This document shows positions 7,993-16,236 of a stretch of 30,185 bases of DNA, piece by piece. The first letter of the stretch is position 1. Every line of letters begins with the position of its first letter. A model generated the notes under the pieces. It was not told the DNA's origin and searched no databases. It saw only the letters and a list, made by a program, of their open reading frames with translations. Source of the stretch: a virus; IMG/VR virus record IMGVR_UViG_3300035698_000901, positions 1 through 30,185 of that record, one strand, 5' to 3'. The position numbers and the translations under genes were made by a program.

Positions 7993-8790
7993 TTATACCG
8001 CCTCACATGCTATTCTATAAGTATTACCATCCACTATAACCGACAAATATCCTTCTATAGTTGGCGCGCCTATTGTGTAACCACCTAAATCCCAAGCTAC
8101 TGCTGAATTTGTAATTATAGCACTACCACCGACATTGCCCGTAGCAGTAATTGCTCCTGTAACCTCTGTGTTCTCGAGCAAGTTTATCTCTGTGCTGGAA
8201 AAATTAGCAACCTGAGAACGGGTATTGTTTACCCATATCCTGAATACGCCTGTATTCAAATCTGTTTTAGCCTCACCTGTTAATTCAGCGAATATATGTT
8301 TAGTTCCGTTATAAGGTGTAGCTGCACCGTAAGCTCCACCAAGCCTAAGCCTTGACCCAAAACCAGCAATAAAAGGGGTTACGTTGGCCCTTGTATTTAT
8401 AAATTCAGTGTTATTTGTTATGCCGGTATTCACAGAAGAGTATTGTTTATAAAACGAATGTGCCGCACCAGACGTATTCTTTGCTCTCACAACACCAGAA
8501 CAATCTATCGTAGTAACACCAGACAACGCACCGTCGTCAAGCGTGGCAGTGCCATCGGTTAGGGATGTGCATGTGATTGCTCCGGTTGAAGTTATAGCAC
8601 CTGAACCGATTGTGCCGATATTAGACATGTCTTGAGCGTTAAAATCGACCGCACCTGTAGCACCTGAATAAGGGACATAACCTGCCGCAACCTGAGCCTG
8701 AGTATAATATCTACCATCATGGTCTGTATTTGAGGCAGACGGCATGTCAGGTAGTGTGGAATGAAGCGGTATTTGGTATTCGTCTCGCAT
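7993..8790 (-). CDS. Fibre-like structural protein
   Basis: This 265-residue protein starts with the type of module seen in phage fibre proteins: SNTDHDGRYYTQAQVAAGY followed by VPYSGATGAVDFN, then several short repeats containing TGAI and GTI phrases. The remainder is beta-rich with Gly, Thr and Asn, and ends in a compact C-terminal tip (YLSVIVDGNTYRIACEA). Its location between capsid and connector genes suggests a head fibre or neck fibre rather than a tail-tip fibre. Its start overlaps the stop of the membrane protein gene by one base. A receptor- or surface-binding role is inferred. Confidence 0.62.
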   Translation of the reverse strand: MRDEYQIPLHSTLPDMPSASNTDHDGRYYTQAQVAAGYVPYSGATGAVDFNAQDMSNIGTIGSGAITSTGAITCTSLTDGTATLDDGALSGVTTIDCSGVVRAKNTSGAAHSFYKQYSSVNTGITNNTEFINTRANVTPFIAGFGSRLRLGGAYGAATPYNGTKHIFAELTGEAKTDLNTGVFRIWVNNTRSQVANFSSTEINLLENTEVTGAITATGNVGGSAIITNSAVAWDLGGYTIGAPTIEGYLSVIVDGNTYRIACEAV

Positions 8791-9086
8791 TAACCAGCCT
8801 TGCTAAGTAACGTTTTTATGTCGTCTTTTATTTCACCAATGTCCTCTTTTATCGAAACTTGTGCCTCTTTTAATGCTATACGTTGTGCCTTGCAGACCTT
8901 CTCGGTGACTAACGCATCAGTGCCAATGTGCATAGTTATGTCTTGATGATGACTATTAACGCTTTTGTATATATCGCCAAGTGTTTCCTTCGTGTCATTA
9001 GATACCTTGAAAGTCCAAACATAAACACCAATAATTGCTAAAAACAATACACAAATCATGCTCATTACAATGCCAAACTGTTCCAT
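8790..9086 (-). CDS. Single-pass membrane protein with coiled coil
   Basis: This 98-residue protein has an N-terminal hydrophobic helix at about residues 5-27 (GIVMSMICVLFLAIIGVYVW) and a charged helical C-terminal half (KEAQVSIKEDIGEIKDDI). The topology resembles small phage membrane proteins such as holin-like or spanin-like components, or an envelope-associated accessory protein. No lysis gene is adjacent, because the neighbours are virion fibre-like genes, so a holin call would be speculative. Confidence 0.6.
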   Translation of the reverse strand: MEQFGIVMSMICVLFLAIIGVYVWTFKVSNDTKETLGDIYKSVNSHHQDITMHIGTDALVTEKVCKAQRIALKEAQVSIKEDIGEIKDDIKTLLSKAG

Positions 9087-9119
9087 TTTATCATCGCTTT
9101 CAAATCGAAGTATCTCTGT

Positions 9120-9494
9120 TTATTTAGTGTAGCCCTGAACTATAACTGTAGTATCTCCGCCTGTAAAACTGACATCTATAGCAAGGGCGGTGTTGGCTGT
9201 AAGTTTTACAGGTCTTTCAAAGTGCCTAATCATAGGTGCACCGCTGGTCGCAGATAGATTAAGCTGGAAAAAGGGATTAGTTACTGTACCGAGAGCCAAC
9301 CCTTCACCTATAGTGATTCTTCTTGGTGGCCCGGCATCGCTGGATTGAATAAATATCATTTCAATATACAGACTTAACCCTGCACCTGGAGCGGCTTTAA
9401 TTGTTTCGCCCGTATTACTAAGAGCAGTTGACCACCTAAAAGCAGTCCACCCGTAAGGCCAAACGTCCGCATCTTTGGAAGTAATCCAAGCCAT
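9120..9494 (-). CDS. Beta-sandwich virion protein, paralogue 2
   Basis: This 124-residue protein is paralogous to the upstream gene. Both contain SxYIE-x-x-FI in the middle, then IGEG, then ATSGAP, a near-invariant RPVKLTA-x-TAL segment, and a final GY-x-K. It is Trp-rich at the N terminus (WPYGWTAFRW), where the two copies differ most. No signal peptide or catalytic motif is seen. The location after the beta-helix gene and before the fibre-like gene suggests a capsid decoration or fibre base. The conserved C-terminal half probably forms the shared beta fold. Confidence 0.62.
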   Translation of the reverse strand: MAWITSKDADVWPYGWTAFRWSTALSNTGETIKAAPGAGLSLYIEMIFIQSSDAGPPRRITIGEGLALGTVTNPFFQLNLSATSGAPMIRHFERPVKLTANTALAIDVSFTGGDTTVIVQGYTK

Positions 9495-9503
9495 GTCTTA
9501 CCC

Positions 9504-9869
9504 CTATTTGTAATATCCAGAAACGATTGCCGTCACATAGCCTGCGCCAGACGATTCAATACCGAGAGCAGTTGCAGCGGTGAGTTTAACCGGCCTTGAG
9601 AAATGTATGTCTATTGGTGCCCCGCTGGTAGCTACAAACTCAAAGGTAGTCCATACATCAACAACAGCATTAGACGTTACGCCTTCGCCAATAGATACGT
9701 TTATCGCTGAAACGCAACTGATGAAAAGATGCTCGATGTATATGCTCTTTCCAGCGACAGCAGCGACAAGTTGTTCACCGTCCGTAGTTGTTGTTAGATC
9801 TGCATCGAACGCAAAGACACAAAATCCATGACCATCAACGTCAGCTATTTCGGTTGTATCAAAAGCCAT
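9504..9869 (-). CDS. Beta-sandwich virion protein, paralogue 1
   Basis: This 121-residue protein is the first of a tandem pair. The shared features are SIYIEHLFIS, SIGEG, ATSGAP, HFSRPVKLTAATAL and a terminal SGYYK. The N-terminal third differs from its partner, which suggests that the two subunits bind different partners while keeping a common fold. It follows a terminator-like hairpin, so it may start its own transcript or depend on read-through. The function is unknown; a head decoration protein is the best guess. Confidence 0.62.
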   Translation of the reverse strand: MAFDTTEIADVDGHGFCVFAFDADLTTTTDGEQLVAAVAGKSIYIEHLFISCVSAINVSIGEGVTSNAVVDVWTTFEFVATSGAPIDIHFSRPVKLTAATALGIESSGAGYVTAIVSGYYK

Positions 9870-9884
9870 GATAATACTCCAAGT

Positions 9885-9915
9885 AAAAGATGGGTAGAGC
9901 CGAATTGCCCTACCC
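9885..9915 (-). terminator. Terminator-like hairpin after beta-helix gene
   Basis: On the minus strand the sequence GGGTAGGGC, loop AATTCG, GCTCTACCC forms a nine-pair stem with one G-T wobble. ATCTTTT follows. It lies in the 58-base gap between the beta-helix gene and the beta-sandwich pair. The U-run is short, so partial termination is more likely than a full stop. Confidence 0.5.
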
Positions 9916-9927
9916 GATTAAGTTTTG

Positions 9928-10851
9928 TTAAGATACCCATGTTCCAACAGCAGGAACGAGGTCGCCAGATTCAACTTCAACAGTAGTCTGGTAATTCTCA
10001 AGCTGTCCACAAGCATCAGCAGTAGACAAGCCAGCTACAGTGTTCTTGCCGGCAAACATCAGGTTGCGGACGATTAGTCCTGTGGTGGTTGCACATACAC
10101 TAATTGCAAGACCACAAGTAGCGTCAAGCTGGAAAATATCATTGTCTGCGATGTAAACGTCAAGACTTGCGACATCGAGAATATCTATCGGCGCTTGTGT
10201 GTTCCAGTCGCCAATGAATTGGCAATGCGTTATACGCAATCTATCAGCCGCACCAATAGCATGAATACCAGCAAGTGTACCTGAGCCAGCGACAAAAGTA
10301 TTGAAAAAGCAATTATTGATTGTCACATCAGCACAATCCGCCGTGATAGATATGCCAATCACCAATTCCAAGTTAGCAGCTCCCCCATCACTGAAAGTAC
10401 AATTGTCAATAGTTGCCCCATCAGCCAAGGCACCAAGTGTTAATGCGGATGCTAAATCCTCAACACCACTAACAAATTTACAATTCTGAATAACGCAATT
10501 CGGGGCAGTAACCTGTGCAAGAGCATCGTCAGCAGTAAAAGTAAAAGTCGGCTTTTGCCTTCCTTGTGTCAAGCCAATCAAATCAACACCGGCAATATCC
10601 ATAGTCCAAATATCAGTAGCAGCCGTTGCCTCTGTTTCAGCATGCCAAGGAGCCATGTAAATCTTATCACCTGAATTAGCGGTACACTTTGCAACAGCCA
10701 AATCGACTGTAGTTAAAGCATGTTGCCAGTCAAGACCGGAATTACCAGCCGCACCATTCGTAGCATCGACGCAAAACGCCTTGCCTACTAAGGTCGGAGG
10801 ATACAAAACCATGCTTCCTTGTAGCCATTTACTATTTAAAGGATTACTCAT
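9928..10851 (-). CDS. Parallel beta-helix virion protein
   Basis: This 307-residue protein has the repeating pattern of a right-handed parallel beta-helix. Short strands are followed by Asn- and Cys-containing turns, seen in CVIQNCKFVSG, GATIDNCTFSDGG, DVTINNCFFNTF and RLRITHCQFIGDW at intervals of about 25-30 residues. The N-terminal part contains DWQHALTTVDLAVAKC and GDKIYMAPWHAE, as in proteins that use a pectate-lyase-like fold. Such folds serve as phage tailspikes, depolymerases or head decorations. There is no obvious catalytic constellation. The position directly behind the capsid module favours a surface decoration or a head-attached spike. Confidence 0.72.
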   Translation of the reverse strand: MSNPLNSKWLQGSMVLYPPTLVGKAFCVDATNGAAGNSGLDWQHALTTVDLAVAKCTANSGDKIYMAPWHAETEATAATDIWTMDIAGVDLIGLTQGRQKPTFTFTADDALAQVTAPNCVIQNCKFVSGVEDLASALTLGALADGATIDNCTFSDGGAANLELVIGISITADCADVTINNCFFNTFVAGSGTLAGIHAIGAADRLRITHCQFIGDWNTQAPIDILDVASLDVYIADNDIFQLDATCGLAISVCATTTGLIVRNLMFAGKNTVAGLSTADACGQLENYQTTVEVESGDLVPAVGTWVS

Positions 10852-10875
10852 AATTGACCTTTCTGTTAAATAATT

Positions 10876-10907
10876 CCACGCCCCCGCCTAATGGCAAAGG
10901 GGCATGG
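10876..10907 (-). terminator. Strong hairpin after capsid and accessory gene
   Basis: On the minus strand CCATGCCCC pairs with GGGGCGTGG (nine pairs, one wobble), with an inner GCC-ATTA-GGC stem. AATTATTT follows, which is AT-rich but not a pure U-run. It lies between the 161-residue gene and the beta-helix gene. It may reduce transcription below the highly expressed capsid gene or protect the 3' end of its mRNA. Confidence 0.5.
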
Positions 10908-10917
10908 AGTTTAGATT

Positions 10918-11403
10918 TTAATCAGTTACCGTATCAAGTGTTGCTTCGTTATAGCGAGGGTCTGCCATTAGGATAATACAGCCGCCGAGCAATGGACCAT
11001 TTGCGAGTTGTGCGATATTGAGATATACATACTCATATGTAACCCCACTAACTACAGGCAAATCGGCAGCAGATACCTTAATCATATATACCTGCGAACT
11101 TCCTGCGGTTGTCGCTAAAGACGAACTCGAAGTCCAAGCCGTATTGGTTTCACCAGCACTCATTCGTTTGTAATAGAACGGTATAGCCGTAGTTGTATTA
11201 GATGGTGTTGCATCATCGGCAGGAACAGCGGTAATCGTACTTGTCCCGGTAGTACCTACACCCCAATGGATGAGGAAATACGCTGTTTCGTATTGTTTCA
11301 TACAAACAATATCACTAACAGTACCGCTATCCTGAAAATCGGCAATAGCACCGCCAGCAAGGGAAGTTGAGCCTGTTGGCATTACTAAGTGAAAATCACT
11401 CAT
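10918..11403 (-). CDS. Capsid-adjacent structural protein, possible decoration protein
   Basis: This 161-residue protein is beta-rich with many Thr, Ala and Ser. It directly follows the major capsid protein and is separated from the next gene by a strong hairpin, so it belongs to the capsid transcript. Visible features are a segment around YETAYFLIHWGVGTTGTST and a late segment TYEYVYLNIAQLANGPLLGG. No membrane segment or signal is present. The pattern fits an abundant capsid accessory or decoration protein, but no specific family is certain. Confidence 0.6.
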   Translation of the reverse strand: MSDFHLVMPTGSTSLAGGAIADFQDSGTVSDIVCMKQYETAYFLIHWGVGTTGTSTITAVPADDATPSNTTTAIPFYYKRMSAGETNTAWTSSSSLATTAGSSQVYMIKVSAADLPVVSGVTYEYVYLNIAQLANGPLLGGCIILMADPRYNEATLDTVTD

Positions 11404-11439
11404 TTTAATTCTCCTAAATATATGGTTTTATTTTACTTA

Positions 11440-12765
11440 TTACTCGCGTACTGCGATATTGACAAAGCTGCCTAATGTATTATCACCATGAGCAGGAGTC
11501 CTTGCCGCAATCTCCCAGGGCTGACCGTCGTAACGCATAACAAAGCGGAACGCAGTTTCATCCTGGTCGAATTTAAGGTGAATAGAACTTGCAACTTCAA
11601 GACCAGACGATTTTGTTCCGACAAGATACTGCCTAAAATCAGCAAGCCATAAATCACCAGCAGTACCAACAGTCTGGCAATGCTCTGTGAGAATAAGCGG
11701 ACGACCCATCAAAGTCATTCCCGGTGCACCAGCAACAGACTGTACCAGTCCAACAGTAGAACCACCTGTTCCGATATTCATAGTCAATGTGGCAAGCTGC
11801 GGGAAACAGTCCGGATTAGCAAGCCAGATAGCATTACCAGCAGAACGAGGTTTGAGTCTCGACCACATTTTAACGATATTCTCAGTAACGATTGATTCAG
11901 CCGCCTGGTCTGTTTCTATTGTAACTGAAACGCTGGCAGGTGCGTTGAGAATACCAAGAGCCTGATTAGCACCGGAACCATTGATGAAGTCTTCGTCTTC
12001 TTGGAATGCAATCGCTTCGCTGAACATCGTACTAAGCAATGGCTGTAAGGTAATCGGGCTGTCCTGCAACAGTTCGTCTGTCACGTAACACAAGCCAACC
12101 AGCTTATGCAAATTAAGACCAACCTGTCCGAACTTAGGAGCAGACGCGGTTTTACTCGAACCCTCAGACGGACGATAAACAATAATACCGCCGTATACCG
12201 AGCCAGAGCGTGTCGATTCGTTAACAACAGGAATCTTAACGCTATTAGTTGCCATCGGCAATACAGTTGCTCTCGGTCTTACAATGGCAGCCTCAAGCGA
12301 ATCCTTAAGAAGCGTGTTCCTGAATTCAGTCGGCACTAAAAAGCCACCGTCCGAAGATACCAGTTCACCCATACCAGTCGGAGCCTTCAAGACGTAGTTA
12401 CTCCAATCTGTTAATTTTTCATTTGGTACGTCAACACCAAAATCTTTAACGGCACATGCAAACTCGGAGATATTTCTAAACCCGCCCTGTTGAGCGAAGC
12501 CGTCTTTTTCGATGGCTGTGTCTTTCGTGTCTTTATTCGTCTCGGCGAGAATGCTTTTGATCTCAGCCTTAAGTTCCTCTGGCGATAAGTTGCCATTCTC
12601 AGGGCTAACCTTAATTACATCGCCTTTTTTAGCTTCATAATTCTCGGCGATACCCTGCTTAACTAAAGCAGCTGAATCTTCCTCTGAAATCTTCAACAGT
12701 TGACCTTCGGGGTAAGTGGTTTCACCGTTTACCCATTCTTTCAATAGCCTTATTTTACTCTTCAT
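11440..12765 (-). CDS. Major capsid protein, HK97 fold
   Basis: This 441-residue protein follows the prohead protease. Residues 1-120 form a charged N-terminal region that contains a short domain (MKSKIRLLKEWVNGETTYPE) and a coiled-coil, delta-like scaffold (SPEELKAEIKSILAETNK). The HK97 core begins near residue 125 with the GGFLVP region and contains ATVLPMATNSVKIP, the helix with FQEDEDFINGSGANQALGIL, and a C-terminal AFRFVMRYDGQPW. The protease probably removes the N-terminal part during maturation. An AT-rich stretch with TATAAT occurs about 20 bases upstream of the start, without a convincing -35 box. A GGAG ribosome site supports the ATG. Confidence 0.9.
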   Translation of the reverse strand: MKSKIRLLKEWVNGETTYPEGQLLKISEEDSAALVKQGIAENYEAKKGDVIKVSPENGNLSPEELKAEIKSILAETNKDTKDTAIEKDGFAQQGGFRNISEFACAVKDFGVDVPNEKLTDWSNYVLKAPTGMGELVSSDGGFLVPTEFRNTLLKDSLEAAIVRPRATVLPMATNSVKIPVVNESTRSGSVYGGIIVYRPSEGSSKTASAPKFGQVGLNLHKLVGLCYVTDELLQDSPITLQPLLSTMFSEAIAFQEDEDFINGSGANQALGILNAPASVSVTIETDQAAESIVTENIVKMWSRLKPRSAGNAIWLANPDCFPQLATLTMNIGTGGSTVGLVQSVAGAPGMTLMGRPLILTEHCQTVGTAGDLWLADFRQYLVGTKSSGLEVASSIHLKFDQDETAFRFVMRYDGQPWEIAARTPAHGDNTLGSFVNIAVRE

Positions 12766-12880
12766 AACTTGATCTCCAAAATTATAAACAACGATTTAAT
12801 CGCCTATAATCTCAATCTTCAAGTCTAATATCTCCAGCTTTCGCCTGATATCTCCAACAATCCAACTAATTATTCCGGCA

Positions 12881-13687
12881 TTATGCGAACATCACGCCTT
12901 TTTTGCGTAATATTTCGACCTCAACTTCTGCTTTAATGTCAATAAACGGCTCAACTTCAACCGCTTCTTTTTCAATTTCAACCTTTATCGTATTTATTGT
13001 TTCAACATCAAGGGCTACCTCGATAATATCAGCTTTATTTTTATTTGATTCGTCATTTTTTTGCTCTGAATTGTCTCCGGTAGGTTCCTTGATATTGTTC
13101 GCAGCGTAATGAACTACATCATCGTCAGGCGTTGGGCTTTCGACTTCAAAATCCTTAGCCAGGTTAGGTGATAGCGTTATATTTTTAGTCTTGACCGCCG
13201 TGGCTAATGCTTCCGGGTTAGCTGGTACTGGTACTGCTGAGAATTCCAACATCTCCCATTCATCAATTACCCGCCATACCTCAGCCCATTCGGGGTTTTT
13301 CTTTATTTCGTTTGGTGTCGGTTTGTGAGTTTTCGTCGGTATAAAGCCAATCGAGAACGCCTGTAAGAACCCGCCCTTGTATAAGTCAAATACCTCCTGT
13401 GCGAATTCATGCTCGGCAAACTTAGCCTTTGCAATTAGCTTACCCCTGCTCTGTTTGACCCACAATGCCCTTGCTATTGGTGTAGATGAATGGTTATGCG
13501 CCCATAGTACAACCGGGTTTTTCAAGAAGTTTTCAAGCTGACCTCCCTTAGCCATAACAATCTCGCCATCACGGTCAATACCGCTGGTCGATATAGTAGC
13601 TGTTACTGCCCGCTCGTCTTCATCTACATCTATTTTAGCGACAAATTGTTTTAGTACGTTTTGATTTTGTTCTTTTGGTTTTGGCAT
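12881..13687 (-). CDS. Prohead protease, HK97 family (U35)
   Basis: This 268-residue serine protease of the herpesvirus-assemblin-like fold matures the prohead. The start MPKPKEQNQN (ATG at 13685-13687) is preceded by AAGGG. The catalytic region is recognisable: SGIDRDGEIV at about residues 35-44, LWAHNHSSTPIARAL with His64/His66, and FLQAFSIGFIP with Ser112. A helical tail follows, and the last 100 residues are acidic, lysine-rich and of low complexity (SEQKNDESNKNK; VEIEKEAVEVEP), likely a scaffold-like extension. This suggests a protease-scaffold fusion. The order portal, protease, capsid is the standard one. Confidence 0.88.
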   Translation of the reverse strand: MPKPKEQNQNVLKQFVAKIDVDEDERAVTATISTSGIDRDGEIVMAKGGQLENFLKNPVVLWAHNHSSTPIARALWVKQSRGKLIAKAKFAEHEFAQEVFDLYKGGFLQAFSIGFIPTKTHKPTPNEIKKNPEWAEVWRVIDEWEMLEFSAVPVPANPEALATAVKTKNITLSPNLAKDFEVESPTPDDDVVHYAANNIKEPTGDNSEQKNDESNKNKADIIEVALDVETINTIKVEIEKEAVEVEPFIDIKAEVEVEILRKKGVMFA

Positions 13688-13763
13688 TGGTTTTTCCCTT
13701 CGGCCTTTTATTCTCCGAATCTTCAATCATTTTATTTCGTTCTCTGCGTCTGGTAACATACAT
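13635..13763 (-). CDS. Small basic protein ahead of protease (candidate)
   Basis: A 42-residue frame starts with ATG at 13761-13763, five bases after a GAGG that overlaps the portal stop. It encodes MYVTRRRERNKMIEDS followed by a Lys/Arg/Thr-rich tail (KTKRTKSKRTKTICR). It overlaps the first 53 bases of the protease gene in another frame. The good ribosome site and the coupled position argue that it is translated. The biased composition may simply reflect the lysine-rich start of the overlapping gene. Its role, if any, may be to couple protease translation to the portal. Confidence 0.35.
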   Translation of the reverse strand: MYVTRRRERNKMIEDSENKRPKGKTNAKTKRTKSKRTKTICR

Positions 13764-13770
13764 ATTAACC

Positions 13771-15927
13771 TCAATCAATCACCGGCACTATCGCACATCG
13801 ACACTGAGGGTGTAATGGTGGATGGTCGATGTCTTCATATGTGAATTGTAAAACCCCACCCTCGCCGCCTTCTTGAGACGAACCTAAATCGAAAAAATGC
13901 TCACCAATAGCAACTATCTTGCCGTCCATTGGTGCACAGAACTCACACAATCTATCGTCTTTGGCCGTACTCCATTCTTTGCGTGAAACAACTCCGCTTT
14001 GCTTGTACCCCTCAACCGCCCCGGCGTTATGTGCCCAGATAGTCTCAGTCCTGCTTATCTTAGCAGCCCTGTATTTCGTAAAGCTATCGTCAAATAGATT
14101 GTTTATACGATTGCGGATTAAAACAGCACTTTCGCCCTCTGATATACCAGCGGCAACCTGATTCCTAACCAGCTTACTACTGGTTGCGTTTATATCGACC
14201 AACCTGCCCCGTCTTGCTTCCATGGCACCGATAGCACCCGGAGCATTTTCGTCGAGCTTTAAGCCCTGTACGACCTGCTCTATCGCCCTCTCACCACCTG
14301 ACAAGAACGTAGCACGGATATAAGGAAAAACTGCATCGTCAATTTCCTTATTCCATTTATTGACATCAAACCAACCGGACACCATATCCCCGGCACTGGC
14401 ATCGATCTTGACCGCCTTTGGCATGGTATCGTCGAGCTTTGATAGTATCTCTTTTTTCTGCCTCTGGAAAAAGTTAGCCAACGACCTGGTTAGTGGTTGG
14501 TTTATGAAGTTTGTGGCGTGCTGGAGGGGTGCAACGTTGGCTTTTGTATTCTTAACTTGCTTTGCAGGCTCAGGAATTATAACCGATTGACTGTTGAGCG
14601 TTGCCATGCCCATCGGCATTATAGGCTCTTCGCCCCAATCCACCGGCTCCTGATTGTCAATTTGTCGCTCTTGGTTAATAGAGCTATAGCCCGTCTTTAG
14701 ATTGCTTTCACGCTCTTTCAAGCGGAATTCTTTATCTTCTGGAACAGGATTGTCAAATATCGCAAGTAACCTGTCATCGTAAGAAGGCATTAAGCGTTCG
14801 TTTATCTTTTGCTCAATTCGCCGTAATATAGGTAAGATAGTATCGCTCAAATATGTATAATTGCCAGCGTCAGCGTTTGCCCTATTGACATTATCGACGG
14901 TTAGCTTGCTCAATGGCACACCAAACACACCCGCTATTTCCTCGAGCGTAAACTTGCGACCATCTTTATACGCCATCTCTTTAGGTGTCATACTGATACG
15001 CTCTACCTTAGCGCCGCCGTGAATAACGGACATTCCACCTGTTTTACCAACACCGCCGAACTGCTTACGGAATTGGCTCTTAATGCGTTTGATCTGGGTG
15101 TCGTCCGGAGAACCAGCATCAGCCGGTAATACGAACGCGAAATCAGGCATTGCGTTATTCTCAAACATCGCCGTTTCGTATATGTTCATATTAGTATGTA
15201 AATCGGCGGCTAACACGCAGGCTTCAATTTTACCCATACCGAGAATTGGTGATTTAGGGTTAGGGTATTTAAAATGGATAACCTGATCTGCATCGAGCAA
15301 AACCTTCTTATTGCCGTCAACGCTGAAAACATAACCGTTTATGAAATTGGATTCGCTGACAATCGGCCTCATATATTGTGGGTATAAAGACCATATCTCC
15401 GTAGGAACTCCAAGATTGTTCTTGAGAATGAACCAATATGAATTGCCAGTAAGTTCTAAATGCGACACGGTCATTTCGATTAGCTCAAAGCCGTTCATAA
15501 ACTCGTTTACGGTTCGCATTAGTTCAAGGAAGGGGTGTCCGGTTACTTCTTCAATATTACTACTACTCGACATGAATTTATTAACTGTCGGAGATTTACG
15601 CAAGTATTCTGCTGTCTTATTGTCTACTTTATTGGTTGGGAATAGGCTTTTCTTGCCAGTTTGCTTGTTTACATACAATCTTAGTGGTATTTGAGCACAA
15701 TTGATAGCGTTCTTATTAACGCAGGCATAAACCCAAGACGTATAACGCCTCATAAGTTCTTGCTGGGACATGCCGTTACTGTATTTGCTACGGAATGACT
15801 GCAAGAAACCGAAAGATTGATTGATTAAAGAAAAAGGCTTGCCAGATTGACTTGGAAGCACATTCCACCCGCCAATATCAGCCCCCTTCAATCTAAACCT
15901 GTTTGCAATAGCAGCAAGTAACCCCAT
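13771..15927 (-). CDS. Portal protein fused to MuF-like head morphogenesis domain
   Basis: This 718-residue protein combines two head genes. Residues about 40-440 match the HK97-type portal: SWVYACVNKNAINCAQIPLR, the region with GNSYWFILKNN, DQVIHFKYPNP, and EIAGVFGVPLSKL. Residues about 560-718 match a MuF-like minor head protein: RAAKISRTETIWAHNAGA, then KEWSTAKDDRLCEFCAPMDG, and a final HPPLHPQCRCAIVP, with a Cys/His set that may bind metal. The portal forms the DNA entry vertex; MuF proteins attach inside the head near the portal. There is no toxin-like domain after MuF. It starts about 50 bases after the HTH gene. Confidence 0.9.
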   Translation of the reverse strand: MGLLAAIANRFRLKGADIGGWNVLPSQSGKPFSLINQSFGFLQSFRSKYSNGMSQQELMRRYTSWVYACVNKNAINCAQIPLRLYVNKQTGKKSLFPTNKVDNKTAEYLRKSPTVNKFMSSSSNIEEVTGHPFLELMRTVNEFMNGFELIEMTVSHLELTGNSYWFILKNNLGVPTEIWSLYPQYMRPIVSESNFINGYVFSVDGNKKVLLDADQVIHFKYPNPKSPILGMGKIEACVLAADLHTNMNIYETAMFENNAMPDFAFVLPADAGSPDDTQIKRIKSQFRKQFGGVGKTGGMSVIHGGAKVERISMTPKEMAYKDGRKFTLEEIAGVFGVPLSKLTVDNVNRANADAGNYTYLSDTILPILRRIEQKINERLMPSYDDRLLAIFDNPVPEDKEFRLKERESNLKTGYSSINQERQIDNQEPVDWGEEPIMPMGMATLNSQSVIIPEPAKQVKNTKANVAPLQHATNFINQPLTRSLANFFQRQKKEILSKLDDTMPKAVKIDASAGDMVSGWFDVNKWNKEIDDAVFPYIRATFLSGGERAIEQVVQGLKLDENAPGAIGAMEARRGRLVDINATSSKLVRNQVAAGISEGESAVLIRNRINNLFDDSFTKYRAAKISRTETIWAHNAGAVEGYKQSGVVSRKEWSTAKDDRLCEFCAPMDGKIVAIGEHFFDLGSSQEGGEGGVLQFTYEDIDHPPLHPQCRCAIVPVID

Positions 15928-15978
15928 TTATATCGCCCAAAAAACAAGACCTCTCTGTATTTAATGGGCAAATACAAC

Positions 15979-16236
15979 TTAAAATCTCTGCTTAATCTTG
16001 CAATCCATGTAATTAGCATAACTTATAGTTGTTATGGGGGGTTGTGAAACTGGCTCAAAAGTATCCCAAATATCGTCATCGTCTATATCTTCACGCTGCC
16101 TGTTGATTTTAAACCGGGCAATCAGCCGAGACACAGCCTGCTGTGATATGCCCATCAGAACCCCGATCTGTTGCTCAGAAAAGCCACAGCATGAAGCAAT
16201 ATAAGCTTGTACCTGCTTATCTGTTGGTTTCGTCAT
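15979..16236 (-). CDS. HTH protein between terminase and portal
   Basis: This 85-residue protein contains a clear helix-turn-helix at about residues 16-45 (FSEQQIGVLMGISQQAVSRL), similar to sigma-70 region 4 or small terminase DNA-binding domains. The C-terminal half is acidic (EDIDDDDIWDTFEP). Its ATG follows the stop of the large terminase gene with no gap. It may be a late gene regulator or a terminase partner. In most phages the small terminase lies before, not after, the large subunit, so its role is unsettled. Confidence 0.7.
   Translation of the reverse strand: MTKPTDKQVQAYIASCCGFSEQQIGVLMGISQQAVSRLIARFKINRQREDIDDDDIWDTFEPVSQPPITTISYANYMDCKIKQRF

Noticed and set aside
12766-12880. Short frame ending GDIRRKLEILDLKIEIIGD before the capsid gene
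   Set aside because: No ATG or GTG and no ribosome site in that frame; the gap is more likely an untranslated leader.
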